A model generated the notes under the pieces. It saw only the letters and a program-made list of their open reading frames with translations, was not told the origin of the DNA and ran no database searches. Below are positions 34,790 to 42,481 of a stretch of DNA of 64,000 nt, one piece after another. A program made the translations under genes and the position numbers. Location: NCBI GenBank assembly GCA_963800215.1, contig CAWCZY010000013.1:124001-188000 (forward strand). Direction: 5' to 3'. Source of the stretch: JAJPKK01 sp963800215. Its GTDB lineage: Bacteria > Pseudomonadota > Alphaproteobacteria > Rhizobiales > Xanthobacteraceae. Positions within the stretch are counted from its first letter, which is position 1; every line of letters starts with the position of its first letter.

Positions 34790-35338
34790 ATGCAGGCCTT
34801 GATGCGCTCACATCCGCCGGTCGTGGCGGCGATCCTGGTCGCCGCCGGCGGGGCCGCGACCATCCTCGGGGCGTATTTCTTCCAATATGTCCTCAAGCTG
34901 CCGCCGTGTCCGCTCTGCCTCGACCAGCGCATCGCCTATTACGTGTCGATCCCGCTCGCCGTCGCGCTCGCCTTCGCCGCGGCGAGGCGGGCGCCGCGTC
35001 CGCTGCTGGCGGCGGGGTTTGCCGTCATCGCGCTCGCGATGCTGTTCAATGCGGGGCTCGCGCTGTTTCATGCTGGGGTCGAATGGAAGTGGTGGCCGGG
35101 GCCGCGCGAGTGCTCCGGGCCGCTCGGCGATCTCGGCGCCGGCGGCGATCTCCTGAGCCAGCTCCAGACCATCAGCGTGGTGCGCTGCGACGAGGCGGCG
35201 TGGCGCTTTCTCGGCCTCTCGCTCGCCGGCTACAACGTGGTGATCTCGCTCGCCCTCGCGGCGATCGCGGCGTGGGGCGCGGTGTGCGCGTGGCGCTCCT
35301 TCAAGCCTTCACCCGCTAAATCTTCACCTGCGCCATGA
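34790..35338 (+). CDS. dsbB: Disulfide bond formation protein B (DsbB)
   Basis: A 182-residue inner-membrane protein with four helices. The first periplasmic CxxC is in LKLPPCPLCLDQRIAYYVS, and the second redox pair is formed by the Cys in GPRECSGPLGDL and VVRCDEAAWRFLGLSLAG. DsbB reoxidises DsbA and hands the electrons to quinone; the quinone-site Arg follows the first CxxC as usual. ATG 34790 gives the normal N-terminus. It is convergent with the substrate-binding-like gene, whose stop lies in the last codons of dsbB (23 bp overlap). Confidence 0.9.
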   Translation: MQALMRSHPPVVAAILVAAGGAATILGAYFFQYVLKLPPCPLCLDQRIAYYVSIPLAVALAFAAARRAPRPLLAAGFAVIALAMLFNAGLALFHAGVEWKWWPGPRECSGPLGDLGAGGDLLSQLQTISVVRCDEAAWRFLGLSLAGYNVVISLALAAIAAWGAVCAWRSFKPSPAKSSPAP

Positions 35339-36305
35339 TGCCGGCGGGGAAGATCTCTTCCGGCTTGGCGTGGCGGTGGGCGATCCCCTGCTGGTGGCAA
35401 TAGGCGAGGAAGGTTTCCAGCGTCGGCCGGTTCTCCTCGATGCCGAACGGGAAAGGATCGCCGCCGAACAGGTCGCGCATCTTGCGGGCATAGGTCGGCA
35501 GCCACGGCAGCGGATAGCGCGACACCGCGGGGTCGAGCAGCCGCACCAGGCTGCGGCGCTTGGATTCGTCGAAGGCGTTGTAGAGGTTGCGCGCGATCCA
35601 CGGATTGTCGGTGAGGATCGCCCGCTTCACCGCGATCACATGCATGATCGGGAACACCTTGGATTTGGCGAAGTGTTGCTCCTCGCGTTCGAGGAAATCG
35701 GGAAACAGCCGCACCACGTCGGGGTGGCCGTCGAGGAAACAGTTCGGCGGCCGCGCGATCAGCGCGCAGTCGATCTCGCCGGCGGCGAGCATGTCGCTCA
35801 GGGATTTGTCGGCGACGCGGGTCAGCTTCAGGCCCGCCGGCAGGTTGAGTTCGACCTTCTCGATGCGGCCGGCCTCGTTGGCGCCGGCCTGGTACCAATG
35901 CACGTCCGTGAGCGGCACGCCGGCTTCATTGTGGAGCCAGCCGCGCATGTAGACGGCGGCGGTGTGCGCCCATTCCGGCGAACCGATCGTCTTGCCCTTG
36001 AGGTCGGAAGCGGTTTTGATTCCGCTGTTGCGGTTGACGTAGAACGAGCCGAACCGGAACAGGCGCGAGGCGAACACCGGCAGGCCGATGATGTCGGGAT
36101 TGTCCCGGGTCACCTGGGCGGTGAACTTGGCGAACGAGAGTTCGGTCACGTCCCATTCGCGGTTGAAGGTGAAGCGCGAGAAGATCTCGTGATGGCCGAG
36201 CGTGAGCCAGGTGTGCGCGATCCCCTCCGCCTGCACCGCGCCGGTGCGGAAATCGCGGAAATGGTCGTAGTCCGTGGTGGCGATCGTCAGCTTGACCTTG
36301 TTCAT
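35316..36305 (-). CDS. 4,5-dihydroxyphthalate decarboxylase-like / substrate-binding-fold protein
   Basis: A 329-residue protein from ATG 36305 with a type 2 periplasmic-binding fold but no signal peptide (it starts NKVKLTIATTDYDHFRDF). Stretches such as VTELSFAKFTAQVTRDNPDI, IGLPVFASRLFRFGSFYVN, SDLKGKTIGSPEWAHTAAVY and MLAAGEIDCALIARPPNCF are those of proteins annotated as 4,5-dihydroxyphthalate decarboxylase (Pht5) or as ABC substrate-binding proteins. Being cytoplasmic and next to a class II aldolase/decarboxylase-type gene, an enzymatic role in aromatic-acid breakdown is plausible. The family has many unproven members, so the substrate stays open. Confidence 0.7.
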   Translation of the reverse strand: MNKVKLTIATTDYDHFRDFRTGAVQAEGIAHTWLTLGHHEIFSRFTFNREWDVTELSFAKFTAQVTRDNPDIIGLPVFASRLFRFGSFYVNRNSGIKTASDLKGKTIGSPEWAHTAAVYMRGWLHNEAGVPLTDVHWYQAGANEAGRIEKVELNLPAGLKLTRVADKSLSDMLAAGEIDCALIARPPNCFLDGHPDVVRLFPDFLEREEQHFAKSKVFPIMHVIAVKRAILTDNPWIARNLYNAFDESKRRSLVRLLDPAVSRYPLPWLPTYARKMRDLFGGDPFPFGIEENRPTLETFLAYCHQQGIAHRHAKPEEIFPAGIMAQVKI

Positions 36306-36363
36306 CGGCGGCCTCCCGCGCTGATCCCTTTCGGATCGGATCATGCGCCAATTCAAAGCATGT

Positions 36364-37137
36364 TCAGGACGAGCCCCAGGGCTTGTGGGCGTGATCGACG
36401 GGGTGGCCGTCGACGAGATGGCCGCAGCCGGCCTTGTGCGCCCAGTAGCGCCAGGCCCGCCGCGTCTCCAGGGAATAGGGCTTGTAGCCGGCGTTGCGCG
36501 CGGCGATCTCGCCGTCATGGAGCGGCTTGACGTCGGCGGAGAGCCGCAGCGCGTTCATCAGCGCGCGCGCGTTGCGCGGCACGTAGACGGCCATGCGCAC
36601 CACCTCGATCAGCGAACGCGCCGCCGCGGAGAAGCCGTGCCCGCGCATCAGGGCGACATTGTTGGCGCCGAGGCAGGCGGCGAGGTCGCGCGCCTGTTCC
36701 ATGTTGGTCACCAGCATGTTGGTGTCGGGGCCGAACCGGTCCGCCATGTCCCACACCGGAACCTTCGCGCCCATGAAGCTGCCGGAATGGATCACCGGAC
36801 GCAGCGGCACCGGCACGATGGAAAACGGCAGCACGTCTTCCGAATGGGCATGGACCACCGCCTGCACGTCCGGCCGCGCCTCGAAGATGCCGCCGTGGAT
36901 GAAGCGCTCGTGATAGAGCGGCCGGCCGTCGTCGCGCACCGGTGTGCAGTCGAGATTGAATTCGATGATGTGTTCCGGCTCCACCAGTTCCGGCGCCATC
37001 GAGCTCGCCATGAAGAAACGGTGCGGGTCGTCCGGATGGCGCACGCTCACATGGCCATAGGCATCCACGACGCTTTCGCGGGCGAGAATGCGGTTGGCGA
37101 CCACGAGGTCGCGCACCAGGGATGAGAGGTCGGTCAT
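36364..37137 (-). CDS. Class II aldolase/adducin family protein
   Basis: A 257-residue metal-dependent aldolase or decarboxylase. Zinc ligands appear as AVVHAHSEDVLPFSI and LMRGHGFSAAARSL; the phosphate/carboxylate loop area is DAYGHVSVRHPDDPHRFFMA. ATG 37137 fits the family N-terminus; a start 15 codons upstream is open but unlikely. It precedes the 4,5-dihydroxyphthalate-decarboxylase-like gene by 58 bp on the same strand, so the two likely work on the same aromatic or hydroxy-acid substrate. Class II aldolases include fuculose-phosphate aldolase and decarboxylases of the HCOMODA type; I cannot choose among them. Confidence 0.8.
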   Translation of the reverse strand: MTDLSSLVRDLVVANRILARESVVDAYGHVSVRHPDDPHRFFMASSMAPELVEPEHIIEFNLDCTPVRDDGRPLYHERFIHGGIFEARPDVQAVVHAHSEDVLPFSIVPVPLRPVIHSGSFMGAKVPVWDMADRFGPDTNMLVTNMEQARDLAACLGANNVALMRGHGFSAAARSLIEVVRMAVYVPRNARALMNALRLSADVKPLHDGEIAARNAGYKPYSLETRRAWRYWAHKAGCGHLVDGHPVDHAHKPWGSS

Positions 37138-37382
37138 GACGGTCCGTCGGCGGCGATCGGGGGCAAATCGGTGGGCCGGCAATGTAAGACATAATCCGCA
37201 TCGAGGGCCAACGGCCTTTCGAGCCGATCAACGAGCCTACGACCGGAACGGGGCGATCGGCGCCCGAGCCCCAGACTCATGCAAGCCAAACCGCCTGTGG
37301 AACGGCACCGGGCGGCCCTGAAATGCAGGTGCCGGCGAACGCATGTTCCACCGGCACCGAGAGATTGCAGCTGTTTGTGGAT

Positions 37383-37652
37383 TTATTGACCGCCGCACAG
37401 CGCCGCATAGGCGGCATTGCCGAGCGCGAGCAGGGTAGCAATGGCGGTGCTGATAATGGTGCCGACCACCGGTATGAGACCAACGACTGGCTGAAGCGCT
37501 TCCAGTGTCGGCTTGATTTTCGGCCAATCCTGACAAAATACGGCCAGGGGACTGGCGCCGCCCGCAGTCGCCGGCATGGCGGCCTTTGCAGCTCTGATCG
37601 CGCTTGTGAGAGCGTCGACGTCACTTTGAGAAATCGAGGTTGCTGTGGCCAT
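37383..37652 (-). CDS. Small hydrophobic protein of unknown function
   Basis: An 89-residue product from ATG 37652, preceded by GGTGGA at good spacing. The first half is Ser/Ala/Asp-rich (SISQSDVDALTSAIRAAKAA); the second carries VVGLIPVVGTIISTAIATLLALG, a likely membrane-inserting helix, and ends AALCGGQ. There is no signal peptide. I do not recognise the family; the amphipathic helix plus hydrophobic segment recalls small holin-like or bacteriocin-like peptides, but no lysis or immunity gene is near, so this is only a resemblance. The 245 bp on its downstream side hold no gene. Confidence 0.5.
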   Translation of the reverse strand: MATATSISQSDVDALTSAIRAAKAAMPATAGGASPLAVFCQDWPKIKPTLEALQPVVGLIPVVGTIISTAIATLLALGNAAYAALCGGQ

Positions 37653-37850
37653 GATCGTTCCACCCTTGTGAAATTTGCAACGCATTGCCTCATTTGCCTC
37701 AGCGTTTCACGCCGTCCGCGTGAACAGGCTGGGCGGGGCATTACTATTAATGAGAGAATATTAAATACAATGCAAGCAAAGGTTGAAAGCTTTGGAAGTC
37801 TCGCAGCGCGTAGGGTCCACGGCGGATACGCCGCCAGACCCGCGCCCGTC

Positions 37851-37930
37851 GTTCCCCACTTTCTGACAGCTCACAGCTTATTGAAGGTATTGCGCGACTT
37901 GTCCAAACAGATGGGAACCACCTGATTCGG
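37851..37930. repeat. Dispersed intergenic repeat, copy 1 of 3
   Basis: An element that begins with GTTCCC and ends with GGGAACCACCTG, so its ends are inverted relative to each other. The interior shares CACAGCTTATTGAAG and ACTTGTCCAAACAGATGGGA with the copies at 47278-47351 and 54711-54809. It is next to the HNH nuclease gene and does not code. Confidence 0.65.
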
Positions 37931-37937
37931 CGCACCG

Positions 37938-38495
37938 TTACGGTTCCAGTTCGCTGTCCCAGTACAGGTAGTCCAGCCAGCTTTCGTGGAGGTAGTTGGG
38001 CGGGAACAGCCGGCCGTTGCGGTGCAGGTGGTGCACCGTGGGCTGGAACGGCATCTGCGACGGGTGCATGCCGGCTTCCTGGGGCGTCAGGTTGCCCTTG
38101 CGCAGGTTACAGGGAGAGCAGGCCGCAACCACGTTGATCCAGGTGGTCTGGCCGCCGCGCGAGCGCGGAATCAGGTGATCGAAGGTGAGATCATCGTCCG
38201 AGCCGCAATATTGGCAGGAGAACCGGTCGCGCAGGAAGACGTTGAACCGGGTAAAGGCCGGGTTGGTGGAGGGCTTCACGAAGGTCTTGAGCGACACCAC
38301 GCTCGGCAGCAACATCTCGAAGCTGGGGCTGTGTACCGCCTTGTCGTAATTGGCGACGATGTTCACGCGGTCGAGAAATACCGCCTTGATGGCGTCCTGC
38401 CAGCACCACAGGGACAAGGGATAGTAGCTCAGCGGACGAAAGTCCGCGTTGAGCACCAGGGCTGGCCATCCACTCGGCGAAACGTGGGCGTTCAA
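37938..38495 (-). CDS. HNH endonuclease
   Basis: A 185-residue protein with a zinc-supported HNH (beta-beta-alpha-metal) fold: the first zinc pair CQYCG, then LTFDHLIPRSRGGQTTW with the catalytic His, VAACSPCNLRKGN with the second zinc pair and the conserved Asn. The N-terminal part GWPALVLNADFRPLSYYPLS and SLWCWQDAIKAVFL is the usual companion of this bacterial HNH family. I place the start at TTG 38495 because GGGAG lies seven bases upstream and the protein then begins NAHVSPSGWPAL; a longer GTG start at 38546 is open. The biological target is unknown; no restriction or phage genes are nearby. Confidence 0.8.
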   Translation of the reverse strand: MNAHVSPSGWPALVLNADFRPLSYYPLSLWCWQDAIKAVFLDRVNIVANYDKAVHSPSFEMLLPSVVSLKTFVKPSTNPAFTRFNVFLRDRFSCQYCGSDDDLTFDHLIPRSRGGQTTWINVVAACSPCNLRKGNLTPQEAGMHPSQMPFQPTVHHLHRNGRLFPPNYLHESWLDYLYWDSELEP

Positions 38496-38636
38496 TGCGA
38501 CGCTCCCAGACGTCGTATACTCAAGAGCGCTGCAACGCAGCACCACGGACTACTTTATAGGCGGAGGTTACAGCATTGTGAAGCGTGGCGGCAATGGCTG
38601 CGGCGCAAGGGGCGCCTTTTGACCGTTCCGGTGCGA

Positions 38637-39311
38637 TCACCGTCTCACTCCGAATCGCCGCACCAGGAACTCGCCGCCCTGGCGCAGGCCTTCCTCGTCG
38701 ATACCGTGGCCGAGCCCCACCGACAGGTGCCACTCGACGGGGATTTCAAGGTCGGCGAGACATTGGCAAGACATCAACAGTGCCTGGGCCGGGATCAGGT
38801 CGTCGCGGTCGCCATGGACCAGGAGCACTGGCGGGCGGGCCTTGATCTCCACCTTGACGGCCTCCGGCCCGGCGCCTTCCGGCAGCACCAGCAGCCCGGA
38901 ATAGCCGATGATCGCCGCCGGCGCGGCGGCGCGGCGCAGCCCGACATGCAGCGCCATCATGGTGCCCTGGCTGAACCCGACCAAGGCGAGTGCGCTGGGC
39001 GGCAGCTGGTGCCGTGCGAGTTCCGCATCGATGAACCGCACCAGGTCCGGCGCCGCCTTGTTGACGCCGATCCAGCGCTCGTCGGGATCGCGAAACGTCA
39101 GGGGAAACCACTGGCGGCCGGTGGGCGCCTGGCCGCACGGCTCGGGCGCATGGGGCGACACGAAGGCCGCATCGGGCAATGCGGCTTGCCACACCCGCCC
39201 GAGCTCGATCAGGTCATTGCCGTCGGCGCCATAACCATGCAGGAAGACGACGAGCTGGCGCGCCGCCCCGCGCGAATGAGGGGCAAGCCGCGGGCCATTG
39301 AGTTCTGCCAT
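38637..39311 (-). CDS. Carboxylesterase/phospholipase family alpha/beta hydrolase
   Basis: A 224-residue serine esterase of the abhydrolase_2 (carboxylesterase/YpfH-like) type: LVVFLHGYGADGNDLIELG as oxyanion region, nucleophile Ser in ALVGFSQGTMMALHV, acid in LLVHGDRDDLIPAQA and His in SVGLGHGIDEEGL. ATG 39311 follows GGGAGGAC. It acts in the cytoplasm on short acyl esters or lysophospholipids. Its first 98 bases lie inside the extended tail of the upstream AlkA-type frame on the same strand, which I take to be the fault of that frame (see the repeats at 39322-39462). Confidence 0.88.
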   Translation of the reverse strand: MAELNGPRLAPHSRGAARQLVVFLHGYGADGNDLIELGRVWQAALPDAAFVSPHAPEPCGQAPTGRQWFPLTFRDPDERWIGVNKAAPDLVRFIDAELARHQLPPSALALVGFSQGTMMALHVGLRRAAAPAAIIGYSGLLVLPEGAGPEAVKVEIKARPPVLLVHGDRDDLIPAQALLMSCQCLADLEIPVEWHLSVGLGHGIDEEGLRQGGEFLVRRFGVRR

Positions 39312-40143
39312 CTGTCCTCCCAGCATGATCCCGAAAAGTTACAGACTTTTCGGGTAAGGACCATGCGCAAATCAAAGAGCTCCCGAAGGGTCGCAGACTT
39401 CGGTGACGTTCGTGATCGATAAACCTCGATCCCGAAAAGTCTGCAGCTTTTCGCAGGGGATCGTCCGCGGAATCAAGAGATTCGGGCGCTCGAGTTGGTT
39501 GGAGCGGCGCCGGATCGCGCTGCTTGACGGCGCGATAATAGGCCCACAGCAGCCGCGCGGCCACGCCGCGCCAGGGGCGCCAGGGATCGGCGAGGGCAGT
39601 GGTTTCCTTGAGGCCGGGCCGCGCCGGCAGGGCGAAGGCGAGCCGCGCCGCCTCCTGCAGGGCGAGATCGCCGGCCGGCCAGGCGTCGGGATGTCCGAGG
39701 CAGAACAACAGGTAGATATCGGCCGACCACGGGCCGATGCCGTGGATGGCGCACAGTGCTGCATGAGCCGTCTCGGCCGGCAGGCCGGGAAGCGCGTCGC
39801 AGTCGAGCCGGCCCGCGGCGATCGCCTTGGCGATCTCCTTGAGCGCGCGGATCTTCGGCGCGGAAAGGCCGAGCCCGGCGAGCCGGCTCGCCCGCGCCCG
39901 GATCAGGGCCTGGGGCGTGAAGGGGTCATAGGCCGCCGCCAGCCGCCCCCAGATCGCATTCGCGCTCGCGGTGGAAAGCTGCTGCGACACCACGATGCCA
40001 GCAAGCCCGGCAAAGCCGCCGGACCGGCGGCGCAGCGGCAGCCGGCCCGCCATCGCCGCCACCGGTTCGAGGCGCGGGTCGGCGGCGAGCAGCGCGGCCA
40101 ATCCGGCTTCGATGTCGGCTTCGGTGTCGATGCGGCGGGACAT
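39214..40143 (-). CDS. DNA-3-methyladenine glycosylase (AlkA-like) with repeat-derived C-terminal tail
   Basis: The frame from ATG 40143 codes 309 residues, but only the first 225 or so are an AlkA-type helix-hairpin-helix glycosylase: GIVVSQQLSTASANAIWGRL, the HhH motif HGIGPWSADIYLLFCLG and the catalytic Asp in WPAGDLALQEAARL. It removes alkylated bases from DNA. Homologues end shortly after the WAYYRAVKQR helix. Here the frame continues through two CCGAAAAGT palindromes (39428-39462 and 39322-39371) and into the next gene, so the natural stop appears to have been lost when these repeats were inserted, leaving an 80-residue tail of low meaning. The start is also set by the family N-terminus. 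Confidence 0.8.
   Translation of the reverse strand: MSRRIDTEADIEAGLAALLAADPRLEPVAAMAGRLPLRRRSGGFAGLAGIVVSQQLSTASANAIWGRLAAAYDPFTPQALIRARASRLAGLGLSAPKIRALKEIAKAIAAGRLDCDALPGLPAETAHAALCAIHGIGPWSADIYLLFCLGHPDAWPAGDLALQEAARLAFALPARPGLKETTALADPWRPWRGVAARLLWAYYRAVKQRDPAPLQPTRAPESLDSADDPLRKAADFSGSRFIDHERHRSLRPFGSSLICAWSLPEKSVTFRDHAGRTDGRTQWPAACPSFARGGAPARRLPAWLWRRRQ
39322..39371. repeat. CCGAAAAGT palindromic repeat, copy 1
   Basis: The unit AGCATGATCCCGAAAAGT ... ACTTTTCGGGTAAGGACCAT forms a hairpin on CCCGAAAAGT / ACTTTTCGGG. It matches a palindrome widespread in Bradyrhizobium/Rhodopseudomonas-type genomes. Other copies here are at 39428, 51530 and 60272. Confidence 0.75.
39428..39462. repeat. 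CCGAAAAGT palindromic repeat, copy 2
   Basis: GATCCCGAAAAGTCTGCAGC followed by TTTTCGCAGGGGATC; the stem GATCCC(C) with CGAAAAG / CTTTTCG is slightly imperfect. It is only 57 bp from copy 1, in the 3' part of the AlkA-type gene. Confidence 0.65.
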
Positions 40144-40245
40144 GGTTGCCAGGGGTGACAAGGTCGCGGACGGTATCTTTCGGATCGGCACGATGTAAAT
40201 ATGGCCGCGGCCGACCGGCAGGCGTGGCGCCGGCTTTTTTCTCAC

Positions 40246-41124
40246 ATGACCGCACCGGCATTCCGATTTGCGCCCAGCCCCAACGGCTATCTGCATCTGG
40301 GCCACGCCTATTCGGCCGCACTCAACTCCGCCATGGCGCGCCGCGCCGGCGGGCGGTTCCTTCTGCGGTTAGAGGACATCGACGCGGCCCGCTGCCGTCC
40401 CGAATACGAGGCGGCGATTTATGAGGACCTGCGCTGGCTGGGGCTCGCCTGGGAGAAGCCGGTGCGTCGCCAATCCGAGCACCTCGCCGCCTACACCGAA
40501 GCCCTGGAGCGCCTGGCGGCACGCGGCCTGATCTTTCCGAGCTTCGAGAGTCGGGCCGAGATCGCCCGCCTGGTTGCCGAGCGAGAACGCAGCCCACCCT
40601 GGCCGTACGATCCCGACGGCGCCCCGCTCTATCCCGGTACCGCCAAGGCGCTGACGCCGGCCGAGCGCACCCGCCGCATCGCCGCCGGCGAGCCCTATGC
40701 GCTGCGCCTCGACATGGCGGCGGCGCTCGATGCGGCCAAGGGCATCCCGATCACCTGGACCGAGACCGGCGCCGGCCCGGGCGGCGAGACCGGCGTTATG
40801 GTGGGAGATCCCGGGCAATGGGGCGATGTCGTGCTCGGCCGCAAGGACATCCCCACCAGCTACCACCTTTCCGTGGCAGTCGACGACGCCCTGCAGGGCA
40901 TCACCCATGTGGTGCGCGGGCGCGACCTGTTCGCGGCGACCGGACTGCACCGTCTGCTGCAGATTCTCCTCGAACTTCCCCAGCCGATCTATCATCATCA
41001 TCACCTGATTCTCGATGCTGAAGGGCGCAAACTGTCAAAATCGACCCGCGCCACCGGGCTGCGGGAGCTGCGTGCGGGCGGCGCTGCCCCTGCCGAGATC
41101 CTGGCGATGATCGGGCTCGGCTGA
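40246..41124 (+). CDS. gluQ: Glutamyl-Q tRNA(Asp) synthetase
   Basis: A 292-residue truncated class I synthetase resembling the catalytic half of GluRS. The HIGH motif is FAPSPNGYLHLGHAYSA and KMSKS is KLSKSTRATGL; LRLEDIDAARCRPEYE and VGDPGQWGDVVLGRKDIPTSYHL are family marks. It has no anticodon-binding domain, and transfers Glu to queuosine at position 34 of tRNA(Asp). ATG 40246 fits the conserved N-terminus. The zinc-binding cysteines that E. coli YadB has after the first domain are replaced (IFPSFESRAEIARL), which is common in proteobacterial homologues. It is divergent from the AlkA-like gene by about 100 bp. Confidence 0.9.
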   Translation: MTAPAFRFAPSPNGYLHLGHAYSAALNSAMARRAGGRFLLRLEDIDAARCRPEYEAAIYEDLRWLGLAWEKPVRRQSEHLAAYTEALERLAARGLIFPSFESRAEIARLVAERERSPPWPYDPDGAPLYPGTAKALTPAERTRRIAAGEPYALRLDMAAALDAAKGIPITWTETGAGPGGETGVMVGDPGQWGDVVLGRKDIPTSYHLSVAVDDALQGITHVVRGRDLFAATGLHRLLQILLELPQPIYHHHHLILDAEGRKLSKSTRATGLRELRAGGAAPAEILAMIGLG

Positions 41125-41200
41125 GCCCGCCGTAAAGCGCCGTCGTTTCAAGTCGAACCGGATCGCGCTCTGAAGTGTTTGGTTCCGGACAGGGGGAGGA

Positions 41201-42481
41201 ATGGCGAAGTCCAAATCCAAGCCCAAACCTAAGCCCAAGTCCGCGCCCAAGCTCAGGTCCACGGCCGGGGTGCGGAAAGCCGAGCACGCCGGCGCCCGCA
41301 GCAAGCCCGCGGCAAAGCGCGGGCACTCTCCGCGTGCCATCGAAACCGTGCTCGCCACTTTCGCCCACGACATCCGCACGCCATTGACTGGGATCATTGC
41401 CTTCAGCGAACTGCTGGCGACGTCGGGGCTCGGCGAGCGCGAGGGCCGCTGGGTCGAGGCCATCAAGGATTCCGCCGGGCATCTCGCCGAGCTGACCACG
41501 CTTGCGGTCGAAGCGGCGCGGGCCGGCGCGGGCCGGCTGAAGCTGCGCCGGGAGACCTTCCCGCTGCCGCGCTTCGCCGCGCGGCTCGCGTTCTCGCTCG
41601 CCGCCCGCGCCGAGGCGAAGGGCCTCGCCTGCGAAACCGAGATTCGAGGCGACCTGCCGGACCACGTCGTCGGCGATCCGGCGCTGCTGCGCGCGGCGAT
41701 CGAAAATCTGATGGCGAATGCGGTGAAATTCACCGAATGCGGCCGGGTCGGCCTGCGGATCGAGGTGGCGCCGCTGGGGCGCGGCAAGCTGCGCGTCTCG
41801 TTCACCGTCTCCGACAGCGGCATTGGCATGAGCGACGCCGAGATCGACCGCCTGTTCCGGCCGTTCGCCCAGGCGAGCAAGGAGATCGCGCAGAAGTTCG
41901 GCGGCTCCGGGCTCGGCCTCGTGCAGGTGCGCCGGCTCGCCCGCTCCATGCACGGCGATCTCGAGGTCGAGAGCGTGCCCAGCCGCGGCAGCGCGTTCCG
42001 TCTCACCGTGGCGCTCGACCGCGCCCGGCCCGCGGCCGTTGCTGCCGTGCCCCCGGAACGCGCACTGCCGAAGGGCCAGGCGCTCGAAATTCTCTGCGTC
42101 GAGGACAATCCCTATGGCCGGGTGGTGATGAACGCGATCGTCACCGAGCTCGGCCACCGCGCGACCTTCGCCGGCAGCGCCGAAGCCGCTCTCGCCGCCC
42201 TCGCGGCCGATGGCACCGACGCCGTCTTGATCGACGTGGAGCTCCCCGGCATCGACGGCTACGAGGCGACGCGGCGCATCCGCGCGCTGCCTGGGCGCGC
42301 GGGACGCGTGGCCGTGATCGGCATCTCCGCGGATCAGGCGCACCCGGCCGAGCAAGCCGCCGCCGCCGCCGCCGGCGGCATGGACGCCTGCCTCATCAAG
42401 CCGGTGAGCCCGCGGATGCTGGCGGAGGCGCTGGACGGCGCTCTAAGAGGAGAACCGCCGACGATAATCCAACGGATTTGA
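41201..42481 (+). CDS. Soluble hybrid histidine kinase with receiver domain
   Basis: A 426-residue protein. A Lys/Pro-rich N-terminus (KSKPKPKPKSAPKL) precedes a HisKA domain with the phospho-His in TFAHDIRTPLTGIIAFSELL, then an ATPase domain: N box ENLMANAVKF, G1 SDSGIGMSDAEIDRL, G2 KFGGSGLGLVQV. The C-terminal receiver has ILCVEDNPYG, the phospho-Asp in LIDVELPGIDGYEAT and the Lys in CLIKPVSP. No membrane span or sensory domain, so it is a cytoplasmic phosphorelay component. Its input and downstream partner are not obvious. Its last 39 bases overlap the end of the convergent AraC-type regulator gene. Confidence 0.88.
   Translation: MAKSKSKPKPKPKSAPKLRSTAGVRKAEHAGARSKPAAKRGHSPRAIETVLATFAHDIRTPLTGIIAFSELLATSGLGEREGRWVEAIKDSAGHLAELTTLAVEAARAGAGRLKLRRETFPLPRFAARLAFSLAARAEAKGLACETEIRGDLPDHVVGDPALLRAAIENLMANAVKFTECGRVGLRIEVAPLGRGKLRVSFTVSDSGIGMSDAEIDRLFRPFAQASKEIAQKFGGSGLGLVQVRRLARSMHGDLEVESVPSRGSAFRLTVALDRARPAAVAAVPPERALPKGQALEILCVEDNPYGRVVMNAIVTELGHRATFAGSAEAALAALAADGTDAVLIDVELPGIDGYEATRRIRALPGRAGRVAVIGISADQAHPAEQAAAAAAGGMDACLIKPVSPRMLAEALDGALRGEPPTIIQRI

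Noticed and set aside
40901..42355. Long minus-strand frame opposite the hybrid histidine kinase
   Set aside because: The kinase and receiver motifs on the plus strand are complete, so the antisense frame is a composition effect.
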